NCBI RefSeq assembly: GCF_021117365.1
Contig: NZ_CP088262.1
Location: forward strand, 682,001 to 746,000
Length of the DNA: 64,000 bases
Direction of reading: 5' to 3'
Origin: Nocardioides sp. cx-173
GTDB taxonomy: Bacteria > Actinomycetota > Actinomycetes > Propionibacteriales > Nocardioidaceae
This document shows, piece after piece, positions 32,885-41,713 of the stretch; positions within the stretch are counted from its first letter, which is position 1, and each line of letters opens with the position of its first letter. The translations under genes and the position numbers were made by a program. Below the pieces are notes generated by a model. It did no database searches. It worked only from the letters and a program-made list of their open reading frames with translations, and was not told where the DNA came from.

Positions 32885-33865
32885 GTGACCGGAATGAAGC
32901 GGGCCACCGAGAAGAACCTCATGATCTTCAGTGGCCGGGCGCATCCCGTGCTCGCCGAAGAGGTCGCCACCATCCTCGAGACCGACCTGGTCCCGCAGTC
33001 GGCGTACGAGTTCGCCAACTCCGAGATCTACGTGCGCTTCGAGGAGTCCGTCCGCGGCTGCGACGCCTTCGTGATCCAGAGCCACACCGCTCCGATCAAC
33101 GAGTGGATCATGGAGCACCTGATCATGGTCGACGCCCTGAAGCGGGCGAGCGCCCAGCGGATCACCGTGGTCATGCCGTTCTACGGCTACGCCCGCCAGG
33201 ACAAGAAGCACCGCGGCCGCGAGCCGATCTCCGCGCGGCTCATGGCCGACCTGTTCAAGACCGCCGGCGCCGACCGGCTGATCACCGTGGACCTGCACGC
33301 CGACCAGATCCAGGGCTTCTTCGACGGCCCGGTCGACCACCTCATGGCGCTGCCGATCCTGGCCGACTACGTGCTCGAGAAGTACGGCACCCACCAGATG
33401 GCCGTGGTCTCGCCGGACGCCGGGCGGATCAAGGTCGCCGAGCGCTGGTCGGCCCGGCTGGGCGGCGCGCCCCTGGCCTTCATCCACAAGACCCGCCGCA
33501 CCGACCGCCCCAACGAGACCGTCGCCAACCGCGTCGTCGGCGACGTGGCGGGCCGCATGTGCGTGCTCGTGGACGACATGATCGACACCGGCGGCACCAT
33601 CGTGAAGGCCGCCGAGGCGCTGATGAACGAGGGTGCCAAGGGCGTCGTCATCGCCGCCACGCACGCGATCCTGTCCGATCCGGCGGTCGACCGCCTCAAG
33701 AACTCCCCGGCCACCGAGGTGGTCGTCACCAACACGCTGCCGCTCACCGACGACCGCGAGTTCGACAAGCTCACCTGCCTGTCGATCGCACCGCTCGTCG
33801 CGCGTGCGATCCGCGAGGTGTTCGAGGACGGCTCCGTCACGTCGATGTTCGACGGGCACGCCTGA
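32885..33865 (+). CDS. prs: Ribose-phosphate pyrophosphokinase (PRPP synthetase)
   Basis: A 326-residue PRPP synthetase supplying 5-phosphoribosyl diphosphate for nucleotides, histidine and arabinogalactan-type precursors. NSEIYVRFEESVRG, the flexible MPFYGYARQDKKHRGREPIS loop (ATP), the VDLHADQIQGFF segment and the PRPP loop VLVDDMIDTGGT are complete. GTG start with AGGAG nine bases upstream; an ATG four codons later is possible. Follows glmU after 59 bp. Confidence 0.96.
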   Translation: MTGMKRATEKNLMIFSGRAHPVLAEEVATILETDLVPQSAYEFANSEIYVRFEESVRGCDAFVIQSHTAPINEWIMEHLIMVDALKRASAQRITVVMPFYGYARQDKKHRGREPISARLMADLFKTAGADRLITVDLHADQIQGFFDGPVDHLMALPILADYVLEKYGTHQMAVVSPDAGRIKVAERWSARLGGAPLAFIHKTRRTDRPNETVANRVVGDVAGRMCVLVDDMIDTGGTIVKAAEALMNEGAKGVVIAATHAILSDPAVDRLKNSPATEVVVTNTLPLTDDREFDKLTCLSIAPLVARAIREVFEDGSVTSMFDGHA

Positions 33866-33881
33866 TCGTCGGCGCGGTGCG

Positions 33882-34844
33882 TCAGCTCGTGGCGGCGTAG
33901 AGCCGGATCACGGCGAGCAGCGGCCGGTGGTCGCTGCGGAAGCCGTTGAGGCTGCGGTGGCGCGCGAACTGCGCGACGCCCCGCCCGTCGGGCCGCCGCA
34001 CGGAGCGGTCGGCCAGCCACACGTAGTCGATCCAGCGGGTGCGCAGCGTGGCCTCGACGCCGTCGAGGCCGAGGGCCTCGTAGGACGACTGGTTGCGACG
34101 GTCGACCGTCTGGCCGATGCCCCCGCGCGGGTGGTACTCGGTGTCGTCGGCGTAGTCCCAGTTGTAGTCGCCGGTGCTCATGACCACGTCGCCCGGAGCC
34201 TCGTCCAGCATCCGCGTCAGCACCCGGTAGTGGCGACGGGCCATCACGGCGTTGAGGTTCTTCTCCCAGCCGTGGCCGGTCTCGACGGTGTGGTTGACAT
34301 GGGTGTTGAGCACCGTCACGAGCATCCCGCTCGCGCGGTGGCGCAGCGAGACCTGCAGCACCCACTTGACGGGGAACGGCGCGTCCGATGCACCGGGCGG
34401 ACTGGCGTCGTGGACCCGGACGTAGTCGGCGTCGACCAGGCTGAAGACGCGGCGGCGCCAGCTGACGGCGAGCGCCTCGGGGCCGTCCGCGCCGGCGCGG
34501 TGCCAGGTCTCCCAGCCGCGGGCGCGATAGCGGGGGTAGAGCCGCGCCCACGCCTCGGAACTGGCCTCCTGCCACCCGATCAGGTCGATCTCCGGATGGG
34601 ACGTGGCGCGGTCCCAGTCGGCCCGTGCGCCAGGCTCGCCCAGCACCAGCCAGGCGTTGAGCGACGCGACGCCGATGGTGTCGAGGACCTGCCCCTCCAG
34701 GCGGGGGGCGACCCGCGCCACGGGCTCGGGCGCGGCCTCCTGCCTGCGTGGGGGAGCGGCGTCGTCGGGTCGCCCCCAGACCACGGCGCCGACGACCAGG
34801 GCCGCGACGACCACGGCGAGGGCGAGCGCGCGCAGGCGGGTCAC
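33882..34844 (-). CDS. Exported endonuclease/exonuclease/phosphatase-family protein
   Basis: A 320-residue protein. The N-terminal hydrophobic helix (LALAVVVAALVVGAVVWG) would anchor or export it. EEP-fold motifs: VASLNAW, LIGWQEAS (metal Glu), LNTHVNH, STGDYNWDYADD (catalytic Asp/Asn) and the closing SDHRPLLAVI. The fold covers nucleases and lipid or sugar phosphatases, so the substrate is open. It overlaps the stop of the aminopeptidase gene by four bases (GTGA). Confidence 0.85.
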   Translation of the reverse strand: MTRLRALALAVVVAALVVGAVVWGRPDDAAPPRRQEAAPEPVARVAPRLEGQVLDTIGVASLNAWLVLGEPGARADWDRATSHPEIDLIGWQEASSEAWARLYPRYRARGWETWHRAGADGPEALAVSWRRRVFSLVDADYVRVHDASPPGASDAPFPVKWVLQVSLRHRASGMLVTVLNTHVNHTVETGHGWEKNLNAVMARRHYRVLTRMLDEAPGDVVMSTGDYNWDYADDTEYHPRGGIGQTVDRRNQSSYEALGLDGVEATLRTRWIDYVWLADRSVRRPDGRGVAQFARHRSLNGFRSDHRPLLAVIRLYAATS

Positions 34845-37272
34845 GCTCGCGCCGTCGGGTCACCCGCGGTGAGGTCGTCGAGCCGGTCCTCCCAGCCGCG
34901 CCGGAGCACGGTGGGGAGGTCGCCGGCGAGGGCCGTCTCCAGCTCGGCCACCTGCTGGGTGGTCAGCGCGAGGGCGGGGAAGGCGCGGTGCACCACCTGC
35001 GAGAAGGCCTGGCCCCGACGCTCCGCGATGCCCGGGCTGACAGCCCAGTAGGCGGTGACGTACGGCGTGAGGAGGTCGGCCTGCTCGGGTGACCACAGGC
35101 CGTGCATGAGCGCCTCGTAGCGCCGGTTGGAGACCCGGTCGTCCTCGGTGGCCGCGGCCCAGGCCTCGTCCTTGGCGGCGACGGTGGGCCGGGCGGCCAG
35201 TGCCCGGGCGGCGCCGAGCTCGCCGTCGATGCTGCGGTCGCGGCGCCGCTCGTCCTCGATCTCGTCGGCGCCGATCGCGCCGGTCTCCGCCAGGCGCGCG
35301 ACCACGCTCCAGCGCGTCGCCGGGTCCAGGTCCACGCCCCGCTCCGTGCGCCCGTCGGCGAGCCAGCCGCGCAGCAGCGCGTGGTCGCGGCTGGTGCGGG
35401 CCAGCCCGCGCGTGAGCTCGATGAGCAGCTGCTGGTCGGTGACGGTGGCCAGCCCCTCGGTGCAGGCCTCGGCGACCAGGTCGATCGTCTCCGCGGCATC
35501 GGCGGCGGCGACGCGCAGGGGCACGACCGAGTCGAGGGTGCGGCCGAGCACGGTGGCGACCGCGGTGACGTGCCGCTCCCGTGGCAGGTGGCGGCGCACC
35601 AGCGCCAGGTAGTCGGCCGGGTCCAGGCGCCGCGTGTGCACGAGGTCGAACGAGGCGGCCCAGACGATCGCGCGGACCAGGTCGTCGTCGAGGTCCGAGA
35701 GGCGCTCGGTCAGCGCCGACCAGGAGACCGGGTCGGGCACGATCCGGGCGTAGGTCTCGCCGTGGCTGTTGGGCACGACCACCCGGCCGGCCCAGTCGTC
35801 GAGGCGCACCGGTCGGTCCGCCACGTCGACGAGCCGGCTCTCCTGCTCGACCAGGCCGGCGTCGTACGACGTCAGCCGGAGGCGGTGCGGGCGCAGGCCG
35901 TCCCGGATGACGACGGGGACGTCGCCGTCGCGCTCCACCCGGATCGTGTCGAAGCCGGTCGTGCGCAGCCAGACCTGCGCCCACGAGGCGACGTCGCGGT
36001 CGGAGGCGGCGTCGAGCGCGGCCATGAAGTCGGCCAGGGTGCCGTTGCCGAGTCGGTGCCGGCTCAGGTAGGCGTTGACCCCGGCCAGGAACGCCTCGTC
36101 GCCCAGCCAGGTGACGAGCTGGCGGATGACGGAGTTGCCCTTGGAGTAGCTGATCGAGTCGAAGTTGGTGGAGGCCGCGTCCACGTCGGACACGTCCTCG
36201 GCCTCCGGCGCCACCGGGTGCGTCGAGCGGCGCTCGTCGGCGATGTAGGCGTTGGGCTTGCGGGAGAGCTCGTGGGCCAGCAGCGAGCCCGCGTAGCCCG
36301 CGCCGTCGGCGGCGACGCGGTAGCCCATGTAGTCGGCGAACGACTCCTGCAGCCAGGTGTCCTCCCACCAGCGCATCGTCACGAGGTTCCCGAACCACAT
36401 GTGCGCCATCTCGTGCGCGATCGTCGAGGCCCGCCGCAGCCGCAGCAGGTCGCTCACCCGGCCGCGGGGGAGGAACTCGTCGCGGTAGGTGACGCACCCG
36501 GGGGACTCCAGGGCCCCCAGTTCTGGCCCGGCACGAACGCCTGGTCGTAGCTGTCGTAGGGCATCGGCTCGTCGAACAGCGCGCCGTAGTGGTCGAAGCA
36601 CGCCTGCGTCGTGGTGCGGAGCTCGTCGAAGTCGCGATCCAGCTCGGCGGCCAACGACCGCCGGGCGTGCCAGCCGAACGGCAGCCCGGCGTGCTCCCAC
36701 GTGCGGGAGTGCCACGGACCGGCGCAGACGACGAACATCGGGATCGCGAACACCTCGGTCCGGGCGAACCGCCAGTGCTCGCCGTCCCGCTCCGCGACGC
36801 GGCCGTTGGCCAGGACCGTCCAGGCGGGGTCGGCCGTGGCCGACAGCGCCACTGTCGCCTTCAGGTCGTTCTGGTCGAAGCAGGCGAACACCCGCTGGGC
36901 GATGTCCATGCCGCAGTAGGCCGACACGTAGGTCTCGCCGTCGGCCGGGTCGGTGAAGAGGTACATCCCGTCGCCGTCGGTGACGTAGGGGACCCGCGCC
37001 TCGACGGTCACGACGTTGTCTTCGGCCAGGCCGGACAGCGCGATCCGGCGGCCGTCGTACGACGGGGCGGTGGCGACGCCGTTGACGATCACCGTGAGGT
37101 TGGTGGCGTCCGTCAGCTCGAGGAAGGTCTCGGGCGCGCTCGCGGCGAAGCGCACCGTCGTGCGGCAGCCGAAGGTGCCGGCGGCCGGGTCGGTGAGGTC
37201 CAGGTCGATCTCGTAGGAGACGCCGGAGAGAGCCGCGGCCCGGGCGCGGGCCTCGTCGAGGGTGAGGGACAC
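34841..37272 (-). pseudogene. pepN: Aminopeptidase N (M1), interrupted by an apparent one-base frameshift
   Basis: Two adjoining frames together encode an M1 aminopeptidase of about 810 residues. The 5' frame (GTG at 37272) reads to AFVPGQNWG, then goes out of frame. The 3' frame resumes with GALESPGCVTYRDEFLPRG and continues to the end. It carries the zinc site HEMAHMWFGNLVTMRWWEDTWLQESFADYM (split here: HEMAH, with the Glu of WLQESFADY) and the C-terminal ERAP1-like helices. The break is at a run of five C (36514-36518, plus strand) where six would restore the frame, so it may be a true mutation or a base-calling error. The usual GAMEN motif reads GALES. Confidence 0.85.
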
Positions 37273-37327
37273 TCCGCGAGCGTACGCACGACCGCGTCGC
37301 GATTCGCGTCCCGCCTCGGCTCTTGTC

Positions 37328-37465
37328 TAGAATCGGCAAGTTGCCTCGGCGAGGGAGCCTCCCAGCTCCGTGATCGACAGGGCCGGCCGTCAAAGCCGCG
37401 CTGTCGCGCGGCTTTCGTGCTTCCCGCCCCGGCCCACACGCCACCGACGTACCGAGGAGATCACC
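37328..37465 (+). promoter_or_regulatory. Promoter and structured leader of rplY
   Basis: TAGAAT at 37328-37333 is a good -10, giving a leader of about 125 bases. It contains a hairpin with nine-base arms (37392-37400, 37407-37415) and a six-base loop. The right arm ends in CTTT and is followed by CGTGCTT, a partial U-rich tail that makes it look like an attenuator. No -35 is obvious. Control by bL25 or growth rate is inference. Confidence 0.5.
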
Positions 37466-38149
37466 ATGTCCGCAGAGAAGATCAAGGCCGAGTCCCGCAC
37501 CGAGTTCGGCAAGGGCGCGGCCCGCCGCATCCGTCGCGAGCACAAGGTGCCCGCCGTGGTCTACGGCCACGGCAACGACCCCATCCACATCACCCTGCCG
37601 GGCCACGACACGATGATGGCGCTCAAGCACGGCGGCGCCAACGCGCTGCTCGAGCTCGACATCGAGGGCACTACGCAGCTGGCCCTGACCCGCGAGGTCC
37701 AGGTCGACCCGATCAAGCGCACGCTCGAGCACATCGACTTCGTCGCGGTCCGCACCGGCGAGAAGGTCACCGTCGACGTGCCCGTGCACCTGGTCGGCGA
37801 GGCCGTCCGCGAGACGCTGGTCGTCACCGAGAACACCACCGTCCAGCTCGAGGCCGAGGCCACGCACATCCCCGAGTTCATCGAGGTCGACATCGAGGGC
37901 GCCGTCGCCGGCACCCAGATCCTCGCCTCCGACCTCAAGCTCCCGTCGGGCTCGACCCTCCTGGTCGACGCCGACACCCTGATGGTCAACGTCACCGAGC
38001 AGGTCTCCGCCGAGGCCCTCGAGGCCGAGCTGGAGGAGGCCGAGGCCGAGGCCGGCATCGAGCGCGAGGAGTCCGACGAGGACGCCGCCGCCTCCGCCGA
38101 GAAGGCCGAGGGCGACGCTCCCGCCGAGGGCGAGACCGACAGCGAGTGA
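37466..38149 (+). CDS. rplY: Ribosomal protein bL25 (Ctc form, general stress protein)
   Basis: A 227-residue long-form bL25 that binds 5S rRNA. The N-terminal 95 residues are the 5S-binding domain (RTEFGKGAARRIRREHKVPAVVYG). The second beta domain runs to about 185 (PVHLVGEA, IPEFIEVDIEGAVAGTQI). The tail of about 40 residues is highly acidic with Glu/Ala runs. The start has GAGGAG seven bases upstream. Followed by pth as in many actinobacteria. Confidence 0.95.
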   Translation: MSAEKIKAESRTEFGKGAARRIRREHKVPAVVYGHGNDPIHITLPGHDTMMALKHGGANALLELDIEGTTQLALTREVQVDPIKRTLEHIDFVAVRTGEKVTVDVPVHLVGEAVRETLVVTENTTVQLEAEATHIPEFIEVDIEGAVAGTQILASDLKLPSGSTLLVDADTLMVNVTEQVSAEALEAELEEAEAEAGIEREESDEDAAASAEKAEGDAPAEGETDSE

Positions 38150-38232
38150 TCCGTCGGCTCAGGTGGCTCCTGGGCCGACTCATCGCACCGGTCTCCAGCG
38201 CCGCTGAGACACATCCCGAGGAGGGCCCAGCC

Positions 38233-38826
38233 GTGACCACAGCCGATCTCTGGCTCGTGGTCGGGCTGGGCAACCCCGGGGAGAAGTACGCCGGGCACCG
38301 GCACAACGTCGGCTACCTCGTCCTCGACGAGCTGGCTCGGCGGCTGGGCTCGTCCTTCCGTGCCCACAAGACCGGCCGCTCCGACGTGGTCGAGGGTCGC
38401 CTCGGGCCCCCGGGCACCGAGGGCCCCCGAGTCGTGCTGGCCCGGCCACGCTCGTACATGAACGAGGTCGGCGGCCCGGTCAAGGCGCTGGCCACCTTCT
38501 ACAAGGTGCCCCCCGAGCGGATCGTGGCCATCCACGACGAGCTCGACCTCGACTTCGGCACCCTGCGGACCAAGCTCGGCGGCGGCGACAACGGCCACAA
38601 CGGGCTGAAGTCCCTGCGCTCCTCCCTCGGGACCGGCGACTTCTACCGGGTGCGCGCCGGCATCGGCCGTCCGCCCGGTCGCCAGGACGTCGCCGACTTC
38701 GTGCTGTCCGACTACAGCAAGGTCGAGCGCAAGGAGCTGCCCTTCCAGGTCGACACCGCCGCCGACGCGGTGGAGTCGCTGATCCTCGAGGGCCTGGAGA
38801 AGGCCCAGCAGCGCTACAACAGCTGA
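38233..38826 (+). CDS. pth: Peptidyl-tRNA hydrolase
   Basis: A 197-residue Pth that frees tRNA from stalled peptidyl-tRNA. LVVGLGNPGEKYAGHRHNVG holds the conserved Asn14 and catalytic His24; RSYMNEVGG, IHDELDLDFG and GGGDNGHNGLKSL are intact. GTG start. The frame upstream is open but belongs to the 3' end of rplY in another frame plus the intergenic 83 bp, so I use the start just before the conserved core. Confidence 0.96.
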   Translation: MTTADLWLVVGLGNPGEKYAGHRHNVGYLVLDELARRLGSSFRAHKTGRSDVVEGRLGPPGTEGPRVVLARPRSYMNEVGGPVKALATFYKVPPERIVAIHDELDLDFGTLRTKLGGGDNGHNGLKSLRSSLGTGDFYRVRAGIGRPPGRQDVADFVLSDYSKVERKELPFQVDTAADAVESLILEGLEKAQQRYNS

Positions 38827-38874
38827 CCGGCTCGGGACCCCGGCCTCTCCCTGCCTCCCAGCCGGACCGATCGT

Positions 38875-38880
38875 TAGGGT
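38875..38880 (+). promoter_or_regulatory. Candidate -10 element of leaderless cysQ
   Basis: TAGGGT then six bases to the GTG at 38887; no ribosome site. Confidence 0.45.
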
Positions 38881-38886
38881 GGCGCG

Positions 38887-39696
38887 GTGACCTTCGAACC
38901 GACGACACCCCCCGACGCCGCAGCGACCGACGACCACGTGCTGGCCACCTGGCTGGCGCAGGAGGCGGGCCGCAAGCTGCTCGACGTACGCACGCAGGGG
39001 CTCGAGGGCAAGGAGCTCAAGGACGCCGGCGACGCCGCGGCGCACGAGCTGCTCATGGAGCTGCTCGCCGAGCACCGGCCCGACGACGCGGTGCTCTCGG
39101 AGGAGGGCGCCGACGACAAGGCCCGCCTGCAGGCGGATGCCGTCTGGATCATCGACCCCCTCGACGGGACCCGGGAGTTCTCCGAGCCGCCGCGCGACGA
39201 CTGGGCCGTGCACGTCGCGCTCTGGGAGCGGACCCCCGACGGGGAGCACGACGGCGAGCTCACCGCGGGCGCGGTCGCCCAGCCGGCGCTGGGCGAGACC
39301 TTCAACACCGGGCAGCCTCCCGTCGTCGCGCCGTCGACCTCGGAGCGGCCGCGGATCGCGGTGTCCCGCAGCCGGCCGCCGGCGTTCGTGGAGCGGCTCG
39401 CCGAGGAGATCGGCGCCGAGCTGGTCCCGATGGGCTCGGCGGGGGTCAAGGTGATGTCCGTGGTCCGCGACGTCACCGACGCCTACGTCCACGCCGGCGG
39501 CCAGTACGAGTGGGACTCGGCGGCTCCCGTGGCCGTCGCGCAGGCCGCCGGCCTCTTCACCAGCCGCATCGACGGCTCCCCGCTCCTCTACAACCAGGAC
39601 GACGTCTACCTGCCCGACCTGATCGTCTGCCGCCCCGAGCTCGCCGACCAGATCCTCGAGTTCATCGAGCGCCACGGCGTCACCTCCGCCGGCTGA
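38887..39696 (+). CDS. cysQ: 3'(2'),5'-bisphosphate nucleotidase / inositol-phosphatase family
   Basis: A 269-residue Li-sensitive phosphatase-fold enzyme. Metal motifs: VLSEEGADD, WIIDPLDGTREF and YEWDSAAPVAVAQAAG. CysQ clears 3'-phosphoadenosine 5'-phosphate from sulfate assimilation and sulfotransferase reactions, which fits the sulfotransferase-like gene at 14817 (inference). It could also act on inositol phosphates. GTG start. Confidence 0.86.
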   Translation: MTFEPTTPPDAAATDDHVLATWLAQEAGRKLLDVRTQGLEGKELKDAGDAAAHELLMELLAEHRPDDAVLSEEGADDKARLQADAVWIIDPLDGTREFSEPPRDDWAVHVALWERTPDGEHDGELTAGAVAQPALGETFNTGQPPVVAPSTSERPRIAVSRSRPPAFVERLAEEIGAELVPMGSAGVKVMSVVRDVTDAYVHAGGQYEWDSAAPVAVAQAAGLFTSRIDGSPLLYNQDDVYLPDLIVCRPELADQILEFIERHGVTSAG

Positions 39697-39752
39697 CCCG
39701 TCGGTCGGGGTTTCCGGTTGCGGGGGAGCGCGGCGCCCTCGAGGGTGGGGAG

Positions 39753-40160
39753 ATGACCTCGCTGATCTCGCACACGACGGTGGACTGCGCGAACGCCTAC
39801 GAGCTCTCCCAGTGGTGGAAGCAGGTGCTGGGGTACGTCGACGTGCCCGGCGACCCGAACCTCCCGGGCCATGAGGAGTGCATGATCCTCGACCCGGACA
39901 CCGGGCACGCGGTGCTGTTCATCGAGGTGCCGGAGGTCAAGGCCGGCAAGAACCGGCTGCACTTCGACCTGCGCCCGCGCACCGGGACCCGGGACGAGGA
40001 GCTGGCACGACTGCTCGCGGCCGGCGCGACCGAGGTGGCCGACCTGCGTGGCACGTACGGGCCGGGCACGGGGTGGGTCGTGCTGGCCGATCCCGAGGGC
40101 AACGAGTTCTGCATCCTGCGCTCGAGGGCGGAGGCCGAGACCACGTCGGCCGAGGTCTGA
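39753..40160 (+). CDS. VOC (glyoxalase/bleomycin-resistance fold) protein
   Basis: A 135-residue protein with paired beta-alpha-beta-beta-beta units: SLISHTTVDCANAYELSQWWKQ at the start and the closing strand VLADPEGNEFCILR. NRLHFDLRP supplies a conserved His. Members of this DUF-like VOC group include many uncharacterised enzymes; substrate unknown. GGGGAG immediately upstream of the ATG. Confidence 0.85.
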   Translation: MTSLISHTTVDCANAYELSQWWKQVLGYVDVPGDPNLPGHEECMILDPDTGHAVLFIEVPEVKAGKNRLHFDLRPRTGTRDEELARLLAAGATEVADLRGTYGPGTGWVVLADPEGNEFCILRSRAEAETTSAEV

Positions 40161-40172
40161 ACGTCGGGCACG

Positions 40173-40931
40173 TCAGGTGGCGTCGGCGCGAAGCAGGCGC
40201 AGGTGGAGCTCCTGGGTCAGCGTCGACGGGTCGGCGCCCATCTCGTCTGCCAGGCCGGCGCGGAGCGCCTCGTAGACCCGTAGGGCGCTGCCGACCTCGC
40301 CGAGCCGTGCGTAGGCCGTCATCCGGGCACGGCAGGCCGTCTCGTACATCGGGTCGATGCGCGCCGCGGTCTCGGCGAACGCGAGGGCCCGGTGCAGCTC
40401 GCCGATGGCGAGGGCCGAGTCGGCCGCCTGGCCGGACATGGTCTTGCGCGTCTCTCGGAGGTTGTCGCGCTCGGACCTGGCCCACGCACTCTCGTCGTCG
40501 TAGGCACGGAAGTCGCCTCGGTAGTGGCGATCGGCCGCCAGCGCGAGGTCGACGGCGCGCGAGTGCAGCCCGTCGCGAGCCAGCGAGTGCACCCGCTTCG
40601 CCTCGGCCAGGAACACCGCGACGTCGACCCAGGCCCCGACCAGCCGGATCGCGTCCCCCTGCCGCACCAGGCAGGCCATGCCGGTCGCGCGCCGGATCTG
40701 GCTCTTGGCCGTGCGCAGGCTGGCGAGAGCGCGGTCCCGGCCGGCGTGCGGCCACAGCCGATCGGTCAGGCTGGTCCGCCGTACCCCCTGGTTGCCGCTG
40801 AGCGCCACGATCCGGAGCAGGTCCATGGTCTTGCCCGTGGACCACTCGGCGCGCTCGACGAGGCTGCCATCCGGCCTGCGTACGACGAGGTCGCCCAGCA
40901 GGCCGATCTTGAGATCAGCGCGCGATGCCAT
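40173..40931 (-). CDS. SARP-like BTAD transcriptional regulator
   Basis: A 252-residue regulator. Residues 1-100 form the OmpR-like winged helix of SARP/AfsR proteins (IGLLGDLVVRRPDGSL, RTSLTDRLWPHAGRDRALASLRTAKSQIRRA). Residues about 110-252 are the bacterial transcription activation domain, with helices such as DRHYRGDFRAYDDESAWARSERDNLRE and ALRVYEALRAGLADEMGADPSTLTQELH. SARPs usually activate nearby secondary-metabolite or polysaccharide genes. GGGAG seven bases before the ATG. It stands at the left edge of the exopolysaccharide island. Confidence 0.87.
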   Translation of the reverse strand: MASRADLKIGLLGDLVVRRPDGSLVERAEWSTGKTMDLLRIVALSGNQGVRRTSLTDRLWPHAGRDRALASLRTAKSQIRRATGMACLVRQGDAIRLVGAWVDVAVFLAEAKRVHSLARDGLHSRAVDLALAADRHYRGDFRAYDDESAWARSERDNLRETRKTMSGQAADSALAIGELHRALAFAETAARIDPMYETACRARMTAYARLGEVGSALRVYEALRAGLADEMGADPSTLTQELHLRLLRADAT

Positions 40932-41008
40932 CTGCGGCTCCCAAGAAGGCTCATGCTCGTTCGCTCTTTCCCTGGAGCATAGCCGCGCACCCTGATGAGG
41001 CCGCCTGT

Positions 41009-41713
41009 TCAGCCCTCCCGGGAGTAGTGCGTGTCCGCGTCCGGTGTGCGCGTCCGCAGTGCCATCCCCACCGCCGCGAGCTGGGAGGAGACACCGAGCT
41101 TCGCGAGGATGGACTTGACCTGCGTGCGCACGGTGGCCTCGGAGACCACGAAGTCCTGCGCGATCTGGCGCACCTGACGGCCCTCCATCATCTGCGCCAG
41201 GATCTCGCGCTCGCGCGCGGTCAGGCTGGCCAGCCGGGCCCGGCTCTCTGCCTGCTGCTGCTGCTGCGTGCGGAACTCGTCGACGAGCCGGGCGCGCTCC
41301 TCGCGGGGCAGCACCGTGCGCCCCTCGCGGATCCGCCTGATGGTGGCGAGGATCGAGTTCAGGGGGGTGGACTTGGGCAGCACGGTGAGAGCTCCGTGGA
41401 GCAGGCACTCCCCCCAGCCGCCGGGGTTGAGGCTGCCCGTCACCACGACGACGGCGACGCCCGCCTCGCTGCAGGGCCGGATGAGCGGTACGCCGTGCAG
41501 CCCGTGCCCCAGGTGCAGGTCGAGCAGGAGGATCCGTGGCCGTGAGCGCAGGATCTCGGCGAGCAGCCGCTCGTGGGAGGGCCGTGCGTGCTCCGACGGC
41601 GCCGGACGGTGGACGTCGTAGCCCTGCAGGGTGAGTGCCACGTCGAGCGCCTCGGCGAAGAGGGTGTGGTCCTCGACGATGGTGATGCGGGTCAGGCGCC
41701 GGCTGGCAGGCAC
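41009..41713 (-). CDS. LuxR/NarL-type response regulator (first of three)
   Basis: A 234-residue regulator. Receiver: ITIVEDHTLF (acidic pair), ILLLDLHLGHG (phospho-Asp) and VLPKSTPL (Lys). LuxR HTH: LTAREREILAQMMEG, then ATVRTQVKSILAKLGVSSQL. The GTG lies 22 bases inside the end of the kinase gene with AGGA upstream; the two are translated together. Its recognition helix is nearly identical to that of the regulator at 44340, so they may share sites. Confidence 0.9.
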   Translation of the reverse strand: MPASRRLTRITIVEDHTLFAEALDVALTLQGYDVHRPAPSEHARPSHERLLAEILRSRPRILLLDLHLGHGLHGVPLIRPCSEAGVAVVVVTGSLNPGGWGECLLHGALTVLPKSTPLNSILATIRRIREGRTVLPREERARLVDEFRTQQQQQAESRARLASLTAREREILAQMMEGRQVRQIAQDFVVSEATVRTQVKSILAKLGVSSQLAAVGMALRTRTPDADTHYSREG

